DNA of 64,000 bases, taken from positions 64,308 through 128,307 of the forward strand of contig NZ_JAPWGO010000008.1 of NCBI RefSeq assembly GCF_027213785.1, in the 5' to 3' direction. The position numbers and the translations under genes are program-made. The stretch comes from Limimaricola sp. G21655-S1 (GTDB lineage Bacteria; Pseudomonadota; Alphaproteobacteria; Rhodobacterales; Rhodobacteraceae). The notes beneath the pieces are model-generated. The model worked only from the letters and a program-made list of their open reading frames with translations. It had not been told where the DNA came from and made no database searches. Positions 43,357 to 51,354 of this stretch are shown piece by piece (the first letter of the stretch is position 1; each line of letters opens with the position of its first letter).

Positions 43357-43527
43357 TCAGCCGGCGAGCCGGCTCACGAGCAGAAGCAGGAACAGCCCCA
43401 CGACGCCGAGCGCGACACCATGCGCGGCTCCCCATTGCGCCATGTCGGCGGCGCCGCCGCCATGACGGCGCGCGCGCCATGCGCCGAGGATGGCGCCGAT
43501 CACGAGACCGGTCAGGGGAAGGATCAT
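43357..43527 (-). CDS. 56-residue two-helix membrane protein
   Basis: A small gene reading MILPLTGLVIGAILGAWRAR and ending LLLLVSRLAG. Two membrane segments flank a Gly-rich, Arg-containing loop (RRHGGGAADMAQWGAAHG). The compact hairpin and Rhodobacter-like codon use support coding. Similar proteins in relatives are sometimes labelled as apolipoprotein acyltransferase, which their size cannot support. Function is unknown. Confidence 0.6.
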   Translation of the reverse strand: MILPLTGLVIGAILGAWRARRHGGGAADMAQWGAAHGVALGVVGLFLLLLVSRLAG

Positions 43528-43888
43528 CGCAAGCTCTCCGCGCGGGACGCGGCCGGACCTGACCGCGACGCCGTCCCTAGCCTGCGCAAGAGGCGCCTGT
43601 CCAGCACCCGCGCCGCGTCGCAGCGTCGCGGCGAGCTGCCGTATCGTCATTTTCATCCCACGGATGAGACACGTTATGTTGCAAACAAGTAACACGGGCA
43701 GGGTGTTTTGGCATGACGAATTTGTGAAACGCCTGATTTTAAAGCCGCAGTCGCCGTTGCCGCCGCGACACGGCGGTGCAGAAACAGGGGTGACAGGAGG
43801 TGACGCAGGGAGTAGGACGGCGGCATAAGGGGTACGCCGGTAGCGGGGTGATTGGGGACCCGGCGCTGGCCCTTCAACGGGAGCAGAC
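43528..43888. other. 361-bp intergenic region upstream of dksA
   Basis: Less GC-rich than its surroundings around 43640-43750 and likely to hold the dksA promoter and a long leader. I find no gene with coding character and no clear operator or terminator. Confidence 0.5.
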
Positions 43889-44311
43889 ATGAAAGCCGAG
43901 TCCTTTCTTTCCGACACCTACCGGCCCGCCGAGGACGAGCCGTTCATGAACGAGCGGCAGCTCGAATATTTCCGTCGCAAACTCCTGGCATGGAAGGCAG
44001 AACTGCTGTCGGACAGCCGCGACACCATCGAGGGGATGAAGGACGCGACGCGTAACATTCCCGACATCGCCGACCGCGCCAGCGAAGAGACCGACCGGGC
44101 TCTGGAGCTGCGCACCCGGGATCGTCAGCGCAAGCTGGTCTCGAAGATCGACGCCGCGCTGCGGCGGATCGACGAGGGCGAGTACGGCTACTGCGAGATC
44201 ACCGGGGAGCCGATCTCGCTGCGCCGCCTCGACGCCCGTCCGATCGCCACGATGAGCCTCGAGGCGCAGGAGCGCCACGAACGCCGCGAGCGCGTGCACC
44301 GCGACGATTGA
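43889..44311 (+). CDS. dksA: DksA-family RNA polymerase-binding regulator lacking the zinc cysteines
   Basis: A 140-residue transcription factor acting with ppGpp at RNA polymerase. The coiled coil (about residues 35-100) has the DRASEE tip with the key Asp and Ala, and LELRTRDRQRKLVSKI. The globular end YGYCEITGEPISLRRLDARP keeps only the first Cys; the other three zinc ligands are replaced by Thr, Ser and Ala. Such zinc-free DksA proteins are known in Rhodobacter. The start is MKAESFLSD after GGGAG. The flavin monooxygenase gene follows 4 bp downstream. Confidence 0.92.
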   Translation: MKAESFLSDTYRPAEDEPFMNERQLEYFRRKLLAWKAELLSDSRDTIEGMKDATRNIPDIADRASEETDRALELRTRDRQRKLVSKIDAALRRIDEGEYGYCEITGEPISLRRLDARPIATMSLEAQERHERRERVHRDD

Positions 44312-44315
44312 TCCG

Positions 44316-45488
44316 GTGAATCCCGGCCCCTCCCGGCGGATCGCCGTCGCGGGCGCCGGGATCGGCGGCCTGACCGCCGCGCTCTGCCTCGCGCGCGCGG
44401 GGCACGAAGTCGACATCTTCGAACGCGCACCGGCGCTGCGAGAGATCGGCGCCGGGTTGCAGATCACGCCCAATGGCGCCGCGGTGCTCGAGCGGCTGGG
44501 CCTCGGCCCGGTGCTCGATGCCGCCTCGATCCGCGCCGAGGCGGTGCAGCCCATGGATGGCCGTTCCGGTCGCGCCATCGCCCGCTTCGCGCTCGATCGT
44601 GGCGCATATCCCTATCGTTTCCTGCATCGCGCCGCGCTCGTCGATCTCTTGGCCGACGCCGCACGTCAGGTCGGTATCCGCATTATCACCGGACGGACGG
44701 TCACGGGGGCCGAGCCGCATGCGGGGCAGCTCCATTTCGAACAGGGGGCATCGACCGCGGCCGATCTGATCGTCGCGGCCGACGGGCTGCGTTCGGCGTT
44801 GCGGCCTCTCGTCGCTCCCGGCAGCGAGGCCGTCTTCACCGGCCAAGTGGCATGGCGCATGGTGATCGACGCGCCCGGCGCGGCCCCGCTGGCGCGGATA
44901 TGGATGCTGCCGGGGCGGCACGTGGTGACATATCCCTTGCCCGGCGGGCGGCTCAACATGGTGGCGGTGCGCGAACAGCCGGGCTGGGCGCCCGAGGGCT
45001 GGGACCATGAGGACGATCCGGCGCGGCTGCGCGCCATCTTCTCGGACGCCGCGCCGGAACTGCGGGCGCTGCTGGAGCGGGTCGAGGCGGTGCGGCTCTG
45101 GGGGCTGTTCCGGCATCCGGTGCCCGAGCGCTGGCATAGTGGCCGGCTGATGCTCTTGGGCGACGCGGCGCATCCGACGCTGCCTTTTCTCGCGCAGGGC
45201 GCCAATCTGGCGATCGAGGATGGCTGGGTGCTGGCCCGCGCGCTCGAGGCGAAGACCGATCTCGACGCGGCGTTGGATCTCTATGCCAAGACGCGGGGGC
45301 CACGGGTGCGGCGCGCCATCGCGGCGGCCGAGGCCAATGCGCGCAACTATCATCTTTCGGGTCCCGCGCGGTGGCTGGCCCATGCGGGGCTCGGCGCGAT
45401 CGGTCGGCTGGCGCCGGATCGGTTCACCGCGCGCATGGCATGGCTCCATGCGCATGACGTGACACGGGAAAGGCCCGCCATCGCGTAG
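44316..45488 (+). CDS. FAD-dependent monooxygenase, salicylate/3-hydroxybenzoate hydroxylase-like
   Basis: A 390-residue single-component flavin hydroxylase. AVAGAGIGGLTAALCLARAGH is the FAD-binding fold, ERAPALREIGAGLQITPNG is typical of salicylate hydroxylase relatives, and GDAAHPTLPFLAQGANLAIED is the second FAD motif. A GTG start at 44316 lies 4 bp after dksA. It is cytoplasmic. The aromatic substrate cannot be inferred, since no catabolic genes are adjacent. Confidence 0.88.
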   Translation: MNPGPSRRIAVAGAGIGGLTAALCLARAGHEVDIFERAPALREIGAGLQITPNGAAVLERLGLGPVLDAASIRAEAVQPMDGRSGRAIARFALDRGAYPYRFLHRAALVDLLADAARQVGIRIITGRTVTGAEPHAGQLHFEQGASTAADLIVAADGLRSALRPLVAPGSEAVFTGQVAWRMVIDAPGAAPLARIWMLPGRHVVTYPLPGGRLNMVAVREQPGWAPEGWDHEDDPARLRAIFSDAAPELRALLERVEAVRLWGLFRHPVPERWHSGRLMLLGDAAHPTLPFLAQGANLAIEDGWVLARALEAKTDLDAALDLYAKTRGPRVRRAIAAAEANARNYHLSGPARWLAHAGLGAIGRLAPDRFTARMAWLHAHDVTRERPAIA

Positions 45489-45520
45489 ATGACGGGCCCG
45501 TTCTCCACTGGAGCAGAGAA

Positions 45521-45537
45521 GGGGGCTTGGCGCCCCC
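45521..45537. terminator. hairpin between monooxygenase and small secreted-protein genes
   Basis: GGGGGC and GCCCCC form a 6-bp stem around TTGGC between convergent genes. No U-run is present. Confidence 0.35.
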
Positions 45538-45546
45538 GAAGCGCGA

Positions 45547-45888
45547 TCAGTTCTGAACGCGCAGTTCGCGCGTCGCGGTGACCTGGCCGTCGGCGTCGTA
45601 GAGGACGGCGATCACGTTGTCGCGGTAGGGGCGATGGATCAGCTGCACGCGAACGTCGGTCTCGAGCCCGGCGCGGACATTTTCGGAGCCCAGCAGCACG
45701 CCGGTCTCGATGCTGGAGCCGTCGAGGATCTCGACATAGCCGCCGGTGGCGCTGGTCACGCGGTCAAGCTCGACATGGCCGGCATCGGCGACGGCACGCT
45801 GGGCGCCGAGGTTGTCGGTCAGGGCGGCGGCGGGCAGGGCGGCGGTCAGGGCAGCAGCGACGGCGGCGGCGAAGGTCAGGGTTTTCAT
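45547..45888 (-). CDS. small exported protein of unknown function
   Basis: A 113-residue protein with a Sec signal peptide (MKTLTFAAAVAAALTAALPAAA, cleavage near residue 22). The mature part of about 90 residues is beta-rich with GGYVEILDGSSIETGVLLGSENVRAG and no cysteines. AAGGAAG precedes the ATG. A periplasmic or secreted location is likely. I do not recognise the family. Confidence 0.75.
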   Translation of the reverse strand: MKTLTFAAAVAAALTAALPAAALTDNLGAQRAVADAGHVELDRVTSATGGYVEILDGSSIETGVLLGSENVRAGLETDVRVQLIHRPYRDNVIAVLYDADGQVTATRELRVQN

Positions 45889-46290
45889 GGTGTCTTCCTT
45901 TCGAAATGCCCCGGGGAGGTGGGGCGATGATATGTACCGGTGGCGACCGCGGATTGCGGCGCGCCTTGCAAGTTCGGATATCGCGCCCCGGGCGGCGCAT
46001 GACCAACACGGCTTTGTCGCGAGCTGTCGCAGGCGGCGGTGCCGTTACAGGCGGCGACAAACTCGGGCTGAAAGCTCTCGTCTGCCTTGCGGAATGTCCT
46101 TTTTGGCTCATGCCGCGCGCCTTGGTCTTGGTGTCGTTCGGGGTGTCTCCAGTGTCTTGCGATGAGCGAGAGATAGGGCTTCCGGCCTGTAAACTGAACA
46201 GTTTAGTATGTGCATTCGTGACGTTCTCTTTGTGCGGCAGGGTGGCATTGTCTTCACGCTGCCGATACGGGGAGGGGGCGCCGATATGTG
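45889..46290. other. gene-poor intergenic region, 402 bp
   Basis: Lower in GC than the surrounding genes in its second half. It holds the promoter of the small exported protein (minus strand) and a perfect 16-bp inverted repeat at 46190-46205. Open frames crossing it have no plausible protein character. It ends in the xth terminator. Confidence 0.5.
46190..46205. promoter_or_regulatory. TetR-operator-like inverted repeat
   Basis: TAAACTG-AA-CAGTTTA is a perfect 7+7 dyad in AT-rich surroundings, followed by TAGTATG. It resembles operators of TetR-family repressors, but no such repressor or efflux gene is present. The controlled gene is unclear; the nearest promoter-needing gene starts at 45888 (-). 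Confidence 0.45.
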
Positions 46291-46326
46291 AAAGGGGGCG
46301 CGCGGCTTTCACCGCGCGCCCCCTTT
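46291..46326 (-). terminator. terminator after xth
   Basis: A perfect 15-bp stem (46291-46305 with 46312-46326) with a 6-base loop ends in TTT on the minus strand, 19 bp after the xth stop codon. Confidence 0.7.
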
Positions 46327-46344
46327 GCGTGTTGTGGTTCGGGG

Positions 46345-47127
46345 TCAGGCGTCGAGTTCGACCCAGACCGGGACATGGTCCGATGGCTTGTCACGGCCCC
46401 GCACCTCGCGGTCGATCCAGGCGTCGCGCAGCAGATCCGCCGCTTGGGGCGACAGCAGCAGGTGGTCGATGCGGATGCCGTTGTTCCGTTCCCAGGAATT
46501 GGCCTGGTAGTCCCAGAAAGTGTAGTGCCCGGCTCCGCGCACCCGGGCGCGGAACGCGTCGGTGAAGCCCAGTGTCTCGATCCGGCGATAGGCGGCGCGG
46601 GTCTCGGGGCGGAACAGCGCGTCCTCGACCCAGGCCTCCGGCCGGGCCGCGTCCTCGGCCTGCGGGATCACGTTCCAGTCGCCGGCGAGCAGCGCCGGCT
46701 CCTCGAGCGCCAGCAGCGCCCGGGCGCGGTCGCGCAGCCGCTCCATCCAAGCCAGCTTGTAGTCGTATTTCGGCCCCGGCGCCGGGTTGCCGTTGGGCAG
46801 GTAGAGGCAGCCCATCCGCACCGGCCGCGTCTCGCCGATCACCGTCGCCTCGATGTAGCGCGCCTGCTCGTCGGTCTCGTCGCCCGGCAGGCCGCGGCTG
46901 ATGTCCTCGAGCGGCAGCCGCGACAGGATGGCGACGCCGTTGAAGCCCTTCTGGCCATGGGTCTCGACGGTGTAGCCCATCTCCTCGAAATGCTGTCGCG
47001 GAAACTGCTCGTCGACGGATTTGATCTCCTGCAGCAACGCCACGTCGGGCTTTTGCTCCTGCAGCCAGTCCGAAAGCGCGCCGATCCGCGCCTTGACGCC
47101 GTTGATGTTGAAGGTGGCGAGTTTCAT
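46345..47127 (-). CDS. xth: exodeoxyribonuclease III / AP endonuclease
   Basis: A 260-residue DNA repair nuclease of the EEP superfamily. MKLATFNINGVKAR, LLQEIKS (metal-binding Glu), GDWNVIP and SDHVPVWVEL (catalytic Asp-His) are in order. It removes apurinic sites and 3' blocking groups. The start at 47127 follows AAAGGA; the longer open frame upstream is low-complexity. It ends in a strong hairpin. Confidence 0.95.
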   Translation of the reverse strand: MKLATFNINGVKARIGALSDWLQEQKPDVALLQEIKSVDEQFPRQHFEEMGYTVETHGQKGFNGVAILSRLPLEDISRGLPGDETDEQARYIEATVIGETRPVRMGCLYLPNGNPAPGPKYDYKLAWMERLRDRARALLALEEPALLAGDWNVIPQAEDAARPEAWVEDALFRPETRAAYRRIETLGFTDAFRARVRGAGHYTFWDYQANSWERNNGIRIDHLLLSPQAADLLRDAWIDREVRGRDKPSDHVPVWVELDA

Positions 47128-47185
47128 GCGGGCATCCTTTGGCGGGGTCCCGGGGCTTGTAGCAGGCGGGGCCGGGCGGGCAAGG

Positions 47186-49630
47186 CTAGCGGGTGCAGAG
47201 CTTGCGCGGGCCGGAATAGGGCTGGAAGGTGCAGTCCGAGGCGCGGAACGAGCGGTAGGCCCGCGAACAGGCGCGCACGTCGCATTGCGGCTGGCCCTGC
47301 GCCGCCGCCCGCCGCCGCAGCCGGTCGGCGCGGGTGGTCTCGACCTGTGTGCCACGACGCACCCGCACCGGCGTCTGGCTCTCGGCGCTGGGCGCCTGCG
47401 CCGCGCTCGCGCCGCCCGCCGCCTGCACCACCTCGCGCCAGATCTCGGCCGGAAGGCTGCCGCCGGTGAGCTGATCCATCGGCGAGTTGTCGTCGTTGCC
47501 GATCCAGACGCCGACCACCAGCTTGTCGGTGAAGCCGATGAACCAAGCGTCGCGGCTGTTCTGGCTGGTGCCGGTCTTGCCGGCGGCGAAGCCGGGGATC
47601 TGCGCCCGCTTGCCGGTGCCGTCGGTGACCACGGCGCGCAGCATCGACAGCATCGGGTCGCGGGTGCGGTTGAGCTGCACCGCGTTGGGGTCCGAGCCCG
47701 AGACCGACAGGGCGACGCCGGTATCGCCCAGCTTCAGGCTGGCGATGCCGGTGGCCTTGATCGGCGCGCGCCCCGCGAGGATCGCGGCATAGGCCTCGGT
47801 CATGTCGAGCAGGGACACTTCCGAGGTGCCCAGCGCGAGGCTCGGCGTCGGTGTCAGCTCGCCCTCGATGCCGAGTTGGCGCGACACCTCGATCACCTGG
47901 TCGATGCCGACCTCCTGGGCCAGCCGCACCGTGGCGGCGTTGAGCGAGCGTGCGAAGGCCTCGCGCAACGTCACCACCCCGGCATACTGGCCGTTGAAGT
48001 TCTCGGGCTTGTAGCCGTTGATGTCGATCGGCTCGTCCGGCAGGCGGGTCTCGGGGTCGGCGCCCATCACGAGGGCCGCGAGGAACACCGGCAGCTTGAA
48101 GGTCGAGCCGGGCTGGCGCAGCGCGTCGGTGGCGCGGTTGAACTGGCTCTCGCCGTAATCGACGCCGCCGACCATGGCGCGGACCCGCCCGTCCGGGGTC
48201 ATGGCGACGATCGCGCCCTGGCTCGCGCCGGCCTGCGCGCCGGGGCCGGAGATGGCGTTGCGAAGGATCTCCTCGGCCTTGGCCTGCAACTCCATGTCGA
48301 GCGTCGCGGTGACGGTGAGCGGGCCGTCGACGGCGCCCGACAGCTCCTGCGCCTCGCCCAGCACCCAGTCGGCAAAGTAGCTGCCGGCGCGGGCGGGGGG
48401 CGGCGAGGGCTCGATCGTGGCCATCTCGGCGCTGGCGGTCTCGAAGGCGGCATCGTCGATGCGGCCGAGATCGCGCATCACCGACAGCACCACGAGACCG
48501 CGTTCGCGGGCGCGCTCCAGATCGGCCTCCGGGTTGATCACCGAGGGCGCGCGGATCGTCGCGGCGAGGATCGCGGATTGCGCGAGGCTCAGCTCCTGCA
48601 CCGGCTTGTCGAAATAGAGCTGCGCCGCGGCGGGCATGCCCCAGGCACCGGCGCCGAGATAGGTGGAGTTCAGGTAGAGCTCCATGATCCGGTCCTTGCC
48701 GAGCTGGCGCTCCAGCCCCAGCGCGAGGACCATCTCCTGCAGCTTGCGTTTGTAGGTGCGGTCGGGGTCGAGATAGAGCACCTTCACGAGCTGCTGGGTG
48801 ATGGTCGAGCCGCCCTCAACCACGCCGCCGGAGGAGAAATTGCGCCACATCGCGCGGCCGATGCCCTCGATGTCGACGCCCGGATGATCCCAGAAACGCC
48901 GGTCCTCGATCGCCGAGACCGCCTGCGGCAGGTGCTCCGGCATCTGGTCGAGCGGCACGTAGCCCGCGCGATAGGCCCCGCGGGTGAACAGCGTGTCTCC
49001 CGCCTCGTCCTGCACGGTGAGCGTGGGCTCCTCGAGCGGCGGCAGCATGTCGGCCAGCGGCAGGTCCCGCACCGCCCAGACCAGCACGCCGCCCGCCAGA
49101 ACGATGCCGAGCAGCAGCAGGAAGGCGAGGCCGAAGACGGTGCGCCAGATCCAGCGCGTCGCCCGAACCGTGGCGGCCGGGTGCAGCTTGCGCTGTTCGA
49201 GCCGGGCACGGCGACGCGCCGAGGCGTCGCGCCAGCCCTGCGCCGCGCGGGCGGCGAGCGAACGGCGCGGCGCGGCCTCGGTGTCCGGCACGGTCGGGCC
49301 GGTGTCCGTATCGGAGGCGGTCCGGGGTTCGGCCCGGTCGCGACGGGCGCGCAGCCGTTCCGCCGCGACGGCACCGCCCTGCGCCGCCTTGGCCGAGAGC
49401 CCGCTCAGGGCCTTGCTCCCATGGCCGATCCCGGCGGTCGCCGCGCGGCCGATGCCACGCCCGCCGCGCCCCAGCGCCCGCATCAGCGCGGCCCAGAAGG
49501 CGCGCGCGGCCTGCACGAGATCGGTCTCGGGCGGGGTCCCGGGCGCGTGCGCGCGCGGTTCGGCAAGAGGCTCCTGGCCAGTCCCCTCAGCGGCATGTTC
49601 GGGGCGGTCGGGCATCTTGTCGTCTGTCAT
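47186..49630 (-). CDS. class A penicillin-binding protein with C-terminal BA14K-like segment
   Basis: An 814-residue bifunctional peptidoglycan synthase. A long cytoplasmic Arg/Ala-rich region (1-160) precedes one membrane segment (about 163-186). The glycosyltransferase GT51 domain has EDRRFWDHPGVD and GGSTITQQLVK. The transpeptidase domain has QPGSTFKLP (catalytic Ser in STFK near residue 508), SLN and GKTGTSQ. The last 35 residues hold four Cys in CDVRACSRAYRSFRASDC and end GPRKLC, like the lectin-like BA14K motif. The unusually long basic cytoplasmic tail may contact division or elongation proteins. Confidence 0.92.
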   Translation of the reverse strand: MTDDKMPDRPEHAAEGTGQEPLAEPRAHAPGTPPETDLVQAARAFWAALMRALGRGGRGIGRAATAGIGHGSKALSGLSAKAAQGGAVAAERLRARRDRAEPRTASDTDTGPTVPDTEAAPRRSLAARAAQGWRDASARRRARLEQRKLHPAATVRATRWIWRTVFGLAFLLLLGIVLAGGVLVWAVRDLPLADMLPPLEEPTLTVQDEAGDTLFTRGAYRAGYVPLDQMPEHLPQAVSAIEDRRFWDHPGVDIEGIGRAMWRNFSSGGVVEGGSTITQQLVKVLYLDPDRTYKRKLQEMVLALGLERQLGKDRIMELYLNSTYLGAGAWGMPAAAQLYFDKPVQELSLAQSAILAATIRAPSVINPEADLERARERGLVVLSVMRDLGRIDDAAFETASAEMATIEPSPPPARAGSYFADWVLGEAQELSGAVDGPLTVTATLDMELQAKAEEILRNAISGPGAQAGASQGAIVAMTPDGRVRAMVGGVDYGESQFNRATDALRQPGSTFKLPVFLAALVMGADPETRLPDEPIDINGYKPENFNGQYAGVVTLREAFARSLNAATVRLAQEVGIDQVIEVSRQLGIEGELTPTPSLALGTSEVSLLDMTEAYAAILAGRAPIKATGIASLKLGDTGVALSVSGSDPNAVQLNRTRDPMLSMLRAVVTDGTGKRAQIPGFAAGKTGTSQNSRDAWFIGFTDKLVVGVWIGNDDNSPMDQLTGGSLPAEIWREVVQAAGGASAAQAPSAESQTPVRVRRGTQVETTRADRLRRRAAAQGQPQCDVRACSRAYRSFRASDCTFQPYSGPRKLCTR

Positions 49631-49714
49631 GATCTTGAAATTCCGGTGCTGTCAGTCCCGGAGGGTAGGCGAGGGCCGGGCCGCGTCAAGCGGCCGCGGC
49701 CCACCCGAAAGCGA

Positions 49715-50041
49715 TCAGATGGAAAAGCTGGTGCCGCAGCCGCAGGAGCTGGTGGCGTTGGGGTTCTCGATCACGAAGCGCGCGCCGATCAACTCGTCGG
49801 CGAAATCGATCACCGCGTCGGCGAGGAAGGGCAGCGACACGCTGTCGACCACGACCTTTTCGCCCGCGCCTTCGAGCACGAGGTCGTCCTCCTTGGGCTC
49901 GTCGAGCGCGATCTCGTATTGAAAGCCCGAGCAGCCGCCGCCCTCGACCGCGACGCGCAGCGCCTTGCCCTGGGCCTGCGCGCCGATCTCGGCGAGGCGT
50001 TCCCAGGCGCGGGGGGTGACCTTGGGGGGCAGCGTCAGCAT
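49715..50041 (-). CDS. erpA: A-type iron-sulfur carrier, ErpA/IscA family
   Basis: A 108-residue carrier that delivers iron-sulfur clusters to apoproteins. The three conserved Cys are in GGGCSGFQY and SSCGCGTSF. The start MLTLPPKVTPRAW is chosen by comparison with the usual N-terminus of the family; upstream codons lie in the divergent promoter region. It is divergent from dgt with about 127 bp between them. Confidence 0.93.
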   Translation of the reverse strand: MLTLPPKVTPRAWERLAEIGAQAQGKALRVAVEGGGCSGFQYEIALDEPKEDDLVLEGAGEKVVVDSVSLPFLADAVIDFADELIGARFVIENPNATSSCGCGTSFSI

Positions 50042-50168
50042 GTGGAACCTATCCATGGGCAGGGTCATTGACCGGGTCCGGGCGCGGGAATCCGTGCGAA
50101 TTCCCTGTCCGGGCGGCTTCCCGACCCATATAGGTAAGGTGAATAGTGACGACAAGCTGGCGGATCAG

Positions 50169-51353
50169 ATGACGGCTCCCTACGCCTCCGACCCGCGCGA
50201 CACGCGCGGCAGGCTCCACCCCGAGGAAGAGAGCGCCTTCCGCTCGCCATTCCAGCGCGACCGCGACCGCATCATCCATGCGAGCGCGTTCCGGCGCCTG
50301 AAGCACAAGACGCAGGTCTTCATCGAGCACGAGGGCGATTATTTCCGCACCCGGCTGACCCATTCGATCGAGGTGGCGCAGGTGGCGCGGACCATTTCCG
50401 GCGTGCTCGGGCTCAACACCGAGCTGACCGAAGCGGTGGCACTGGCGCATGACCTCGGCCACCCGCCCTTCGGCCATACCGGCGAGGACGCGCTGAACGC
50501 GCTGATGGCCCCCTATGGCGGCTTCGATCACAACGCGCAGGCGATCCGCATCGTCACCTCGCTGGAGCGGCACTACGCCGATTTCGACGGGCTGAACCTG
50601 ACATGGGAGACGCTGGAGGGCATCGCCAAGCACAACGGGCCGGTGACCGGCGACATCCCTTACGCGCTGGCCGACTACGTGGCGCTGCACGATCTGGAAC
50701 TGCATACCCATGCCAGCGCCGAGGCGCAGGTCGCGGCGCTGGCCGACGACATCGCCTACAGCCATCACGACCTGCATGACGGGCTCAGGGCCGAGCTGTT
50801 CTCGACCGACGAGCTGGCCGAGCTGCCGATCCTCGACGCCTGCTTCTCGGAGGTCGACCGGCTCTATCCGGGGCTGAACTACTACCGCCGCCGCCACGAG
50901 GCGCTGCGCCGTTTCTTCGGGGTGCTGGTCGAGGACGTGATCGGCGTGGCGCGGGCCAATCTCGCAGAGGCCAACCCGAAATCGGCGCGCGAGGTGCGCG
51001 AGGCGGGGCGGATGATGGTCCGCTTCACGCCCGGCCTCTGGTCCGATCTGAAGGTGCTGCGCAAGTTCCTGTTCCATCGCATGTACCGCGCCCCCGAGGT
51101 GGTGGTGATGCGCGAGCGGGTGACCGGCGTGATCCACGACCTGTTCCCGCTGTTCATGGCGCATCCCGAGAACCTGCCGAAGCAATGGCGCAAGGACGTG
51201 GCCGAGGCTTCGGACGAAACCGCCTTGGCACGGATCGTGGCGGACTACATTGCCGGGATGACCGACCGTTTCGCGCTGCAGGAACATGCGCGGCTGACCG
51301 GCTCGGACATCCTTGAGAAGACGAACGTTGCGGGGGCCTGGAGTGGAAATTGA
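50169..51353 (+). CDS. dgt: deoxyguanosinetriphosphate triphosphohydrolase-like protein
   Basis: A 394-residue HD-domain enzyme that hydrolyses dNTPs to nucleoside and triphosphate. FRSPFQRDRDRIIHASAFRRLKHKTQVF is the family N-terminus. The metal site is formed by RTRLTHSIEV, ALAHDLGHPPFGH and the later LADDIAYSHHD. The start MTAPYASDPRD is used; a GTG ten codons upstream is possible. It heads a plus-strand run through argS and scpB. Confidence 0.92.
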   Translation: MTAPYASDPRDTRGRLHPEEESAFRSPFQRDRDRIIHASAFRRLKHKTQVFIEHEGDYFRTRLTHSIEVAQVARTISGVLGLNTELTEAVALAHDLGHPPFGHTGEDALNALMAPYGGFDHNAQAIRIVTSLERHYADFDGLNLTWETLEGIAKHNGPVTGDIPYALADYVALHDLELHTHASAEAQVAALADDIAYSHHDLHDGLRAELFSTDELAELPILDACFSEVDRLYPGLNYYRRRHEALRRFFGVLVEDVIGVARANLAEANPKSAREVREAGRMMVRFTPGLWSDLKVLRKFLFHRMYRAPEVVVMRERVTGVIHDLFPLFMAHPENLPKQWRKDVAEASDETALARIVADYIAGMTDRFALQEHARLTGSDILEKTNVAGAWSGN

Positions 51354-51354
51354 A

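Noticed and set aside
45906-46565. 219-codon plus-strand frame in the intergenic region before xth
   Set aside because: It runs into the 3' end of xth antisense, has no ribosome site or domain and crosses a strong terminator.
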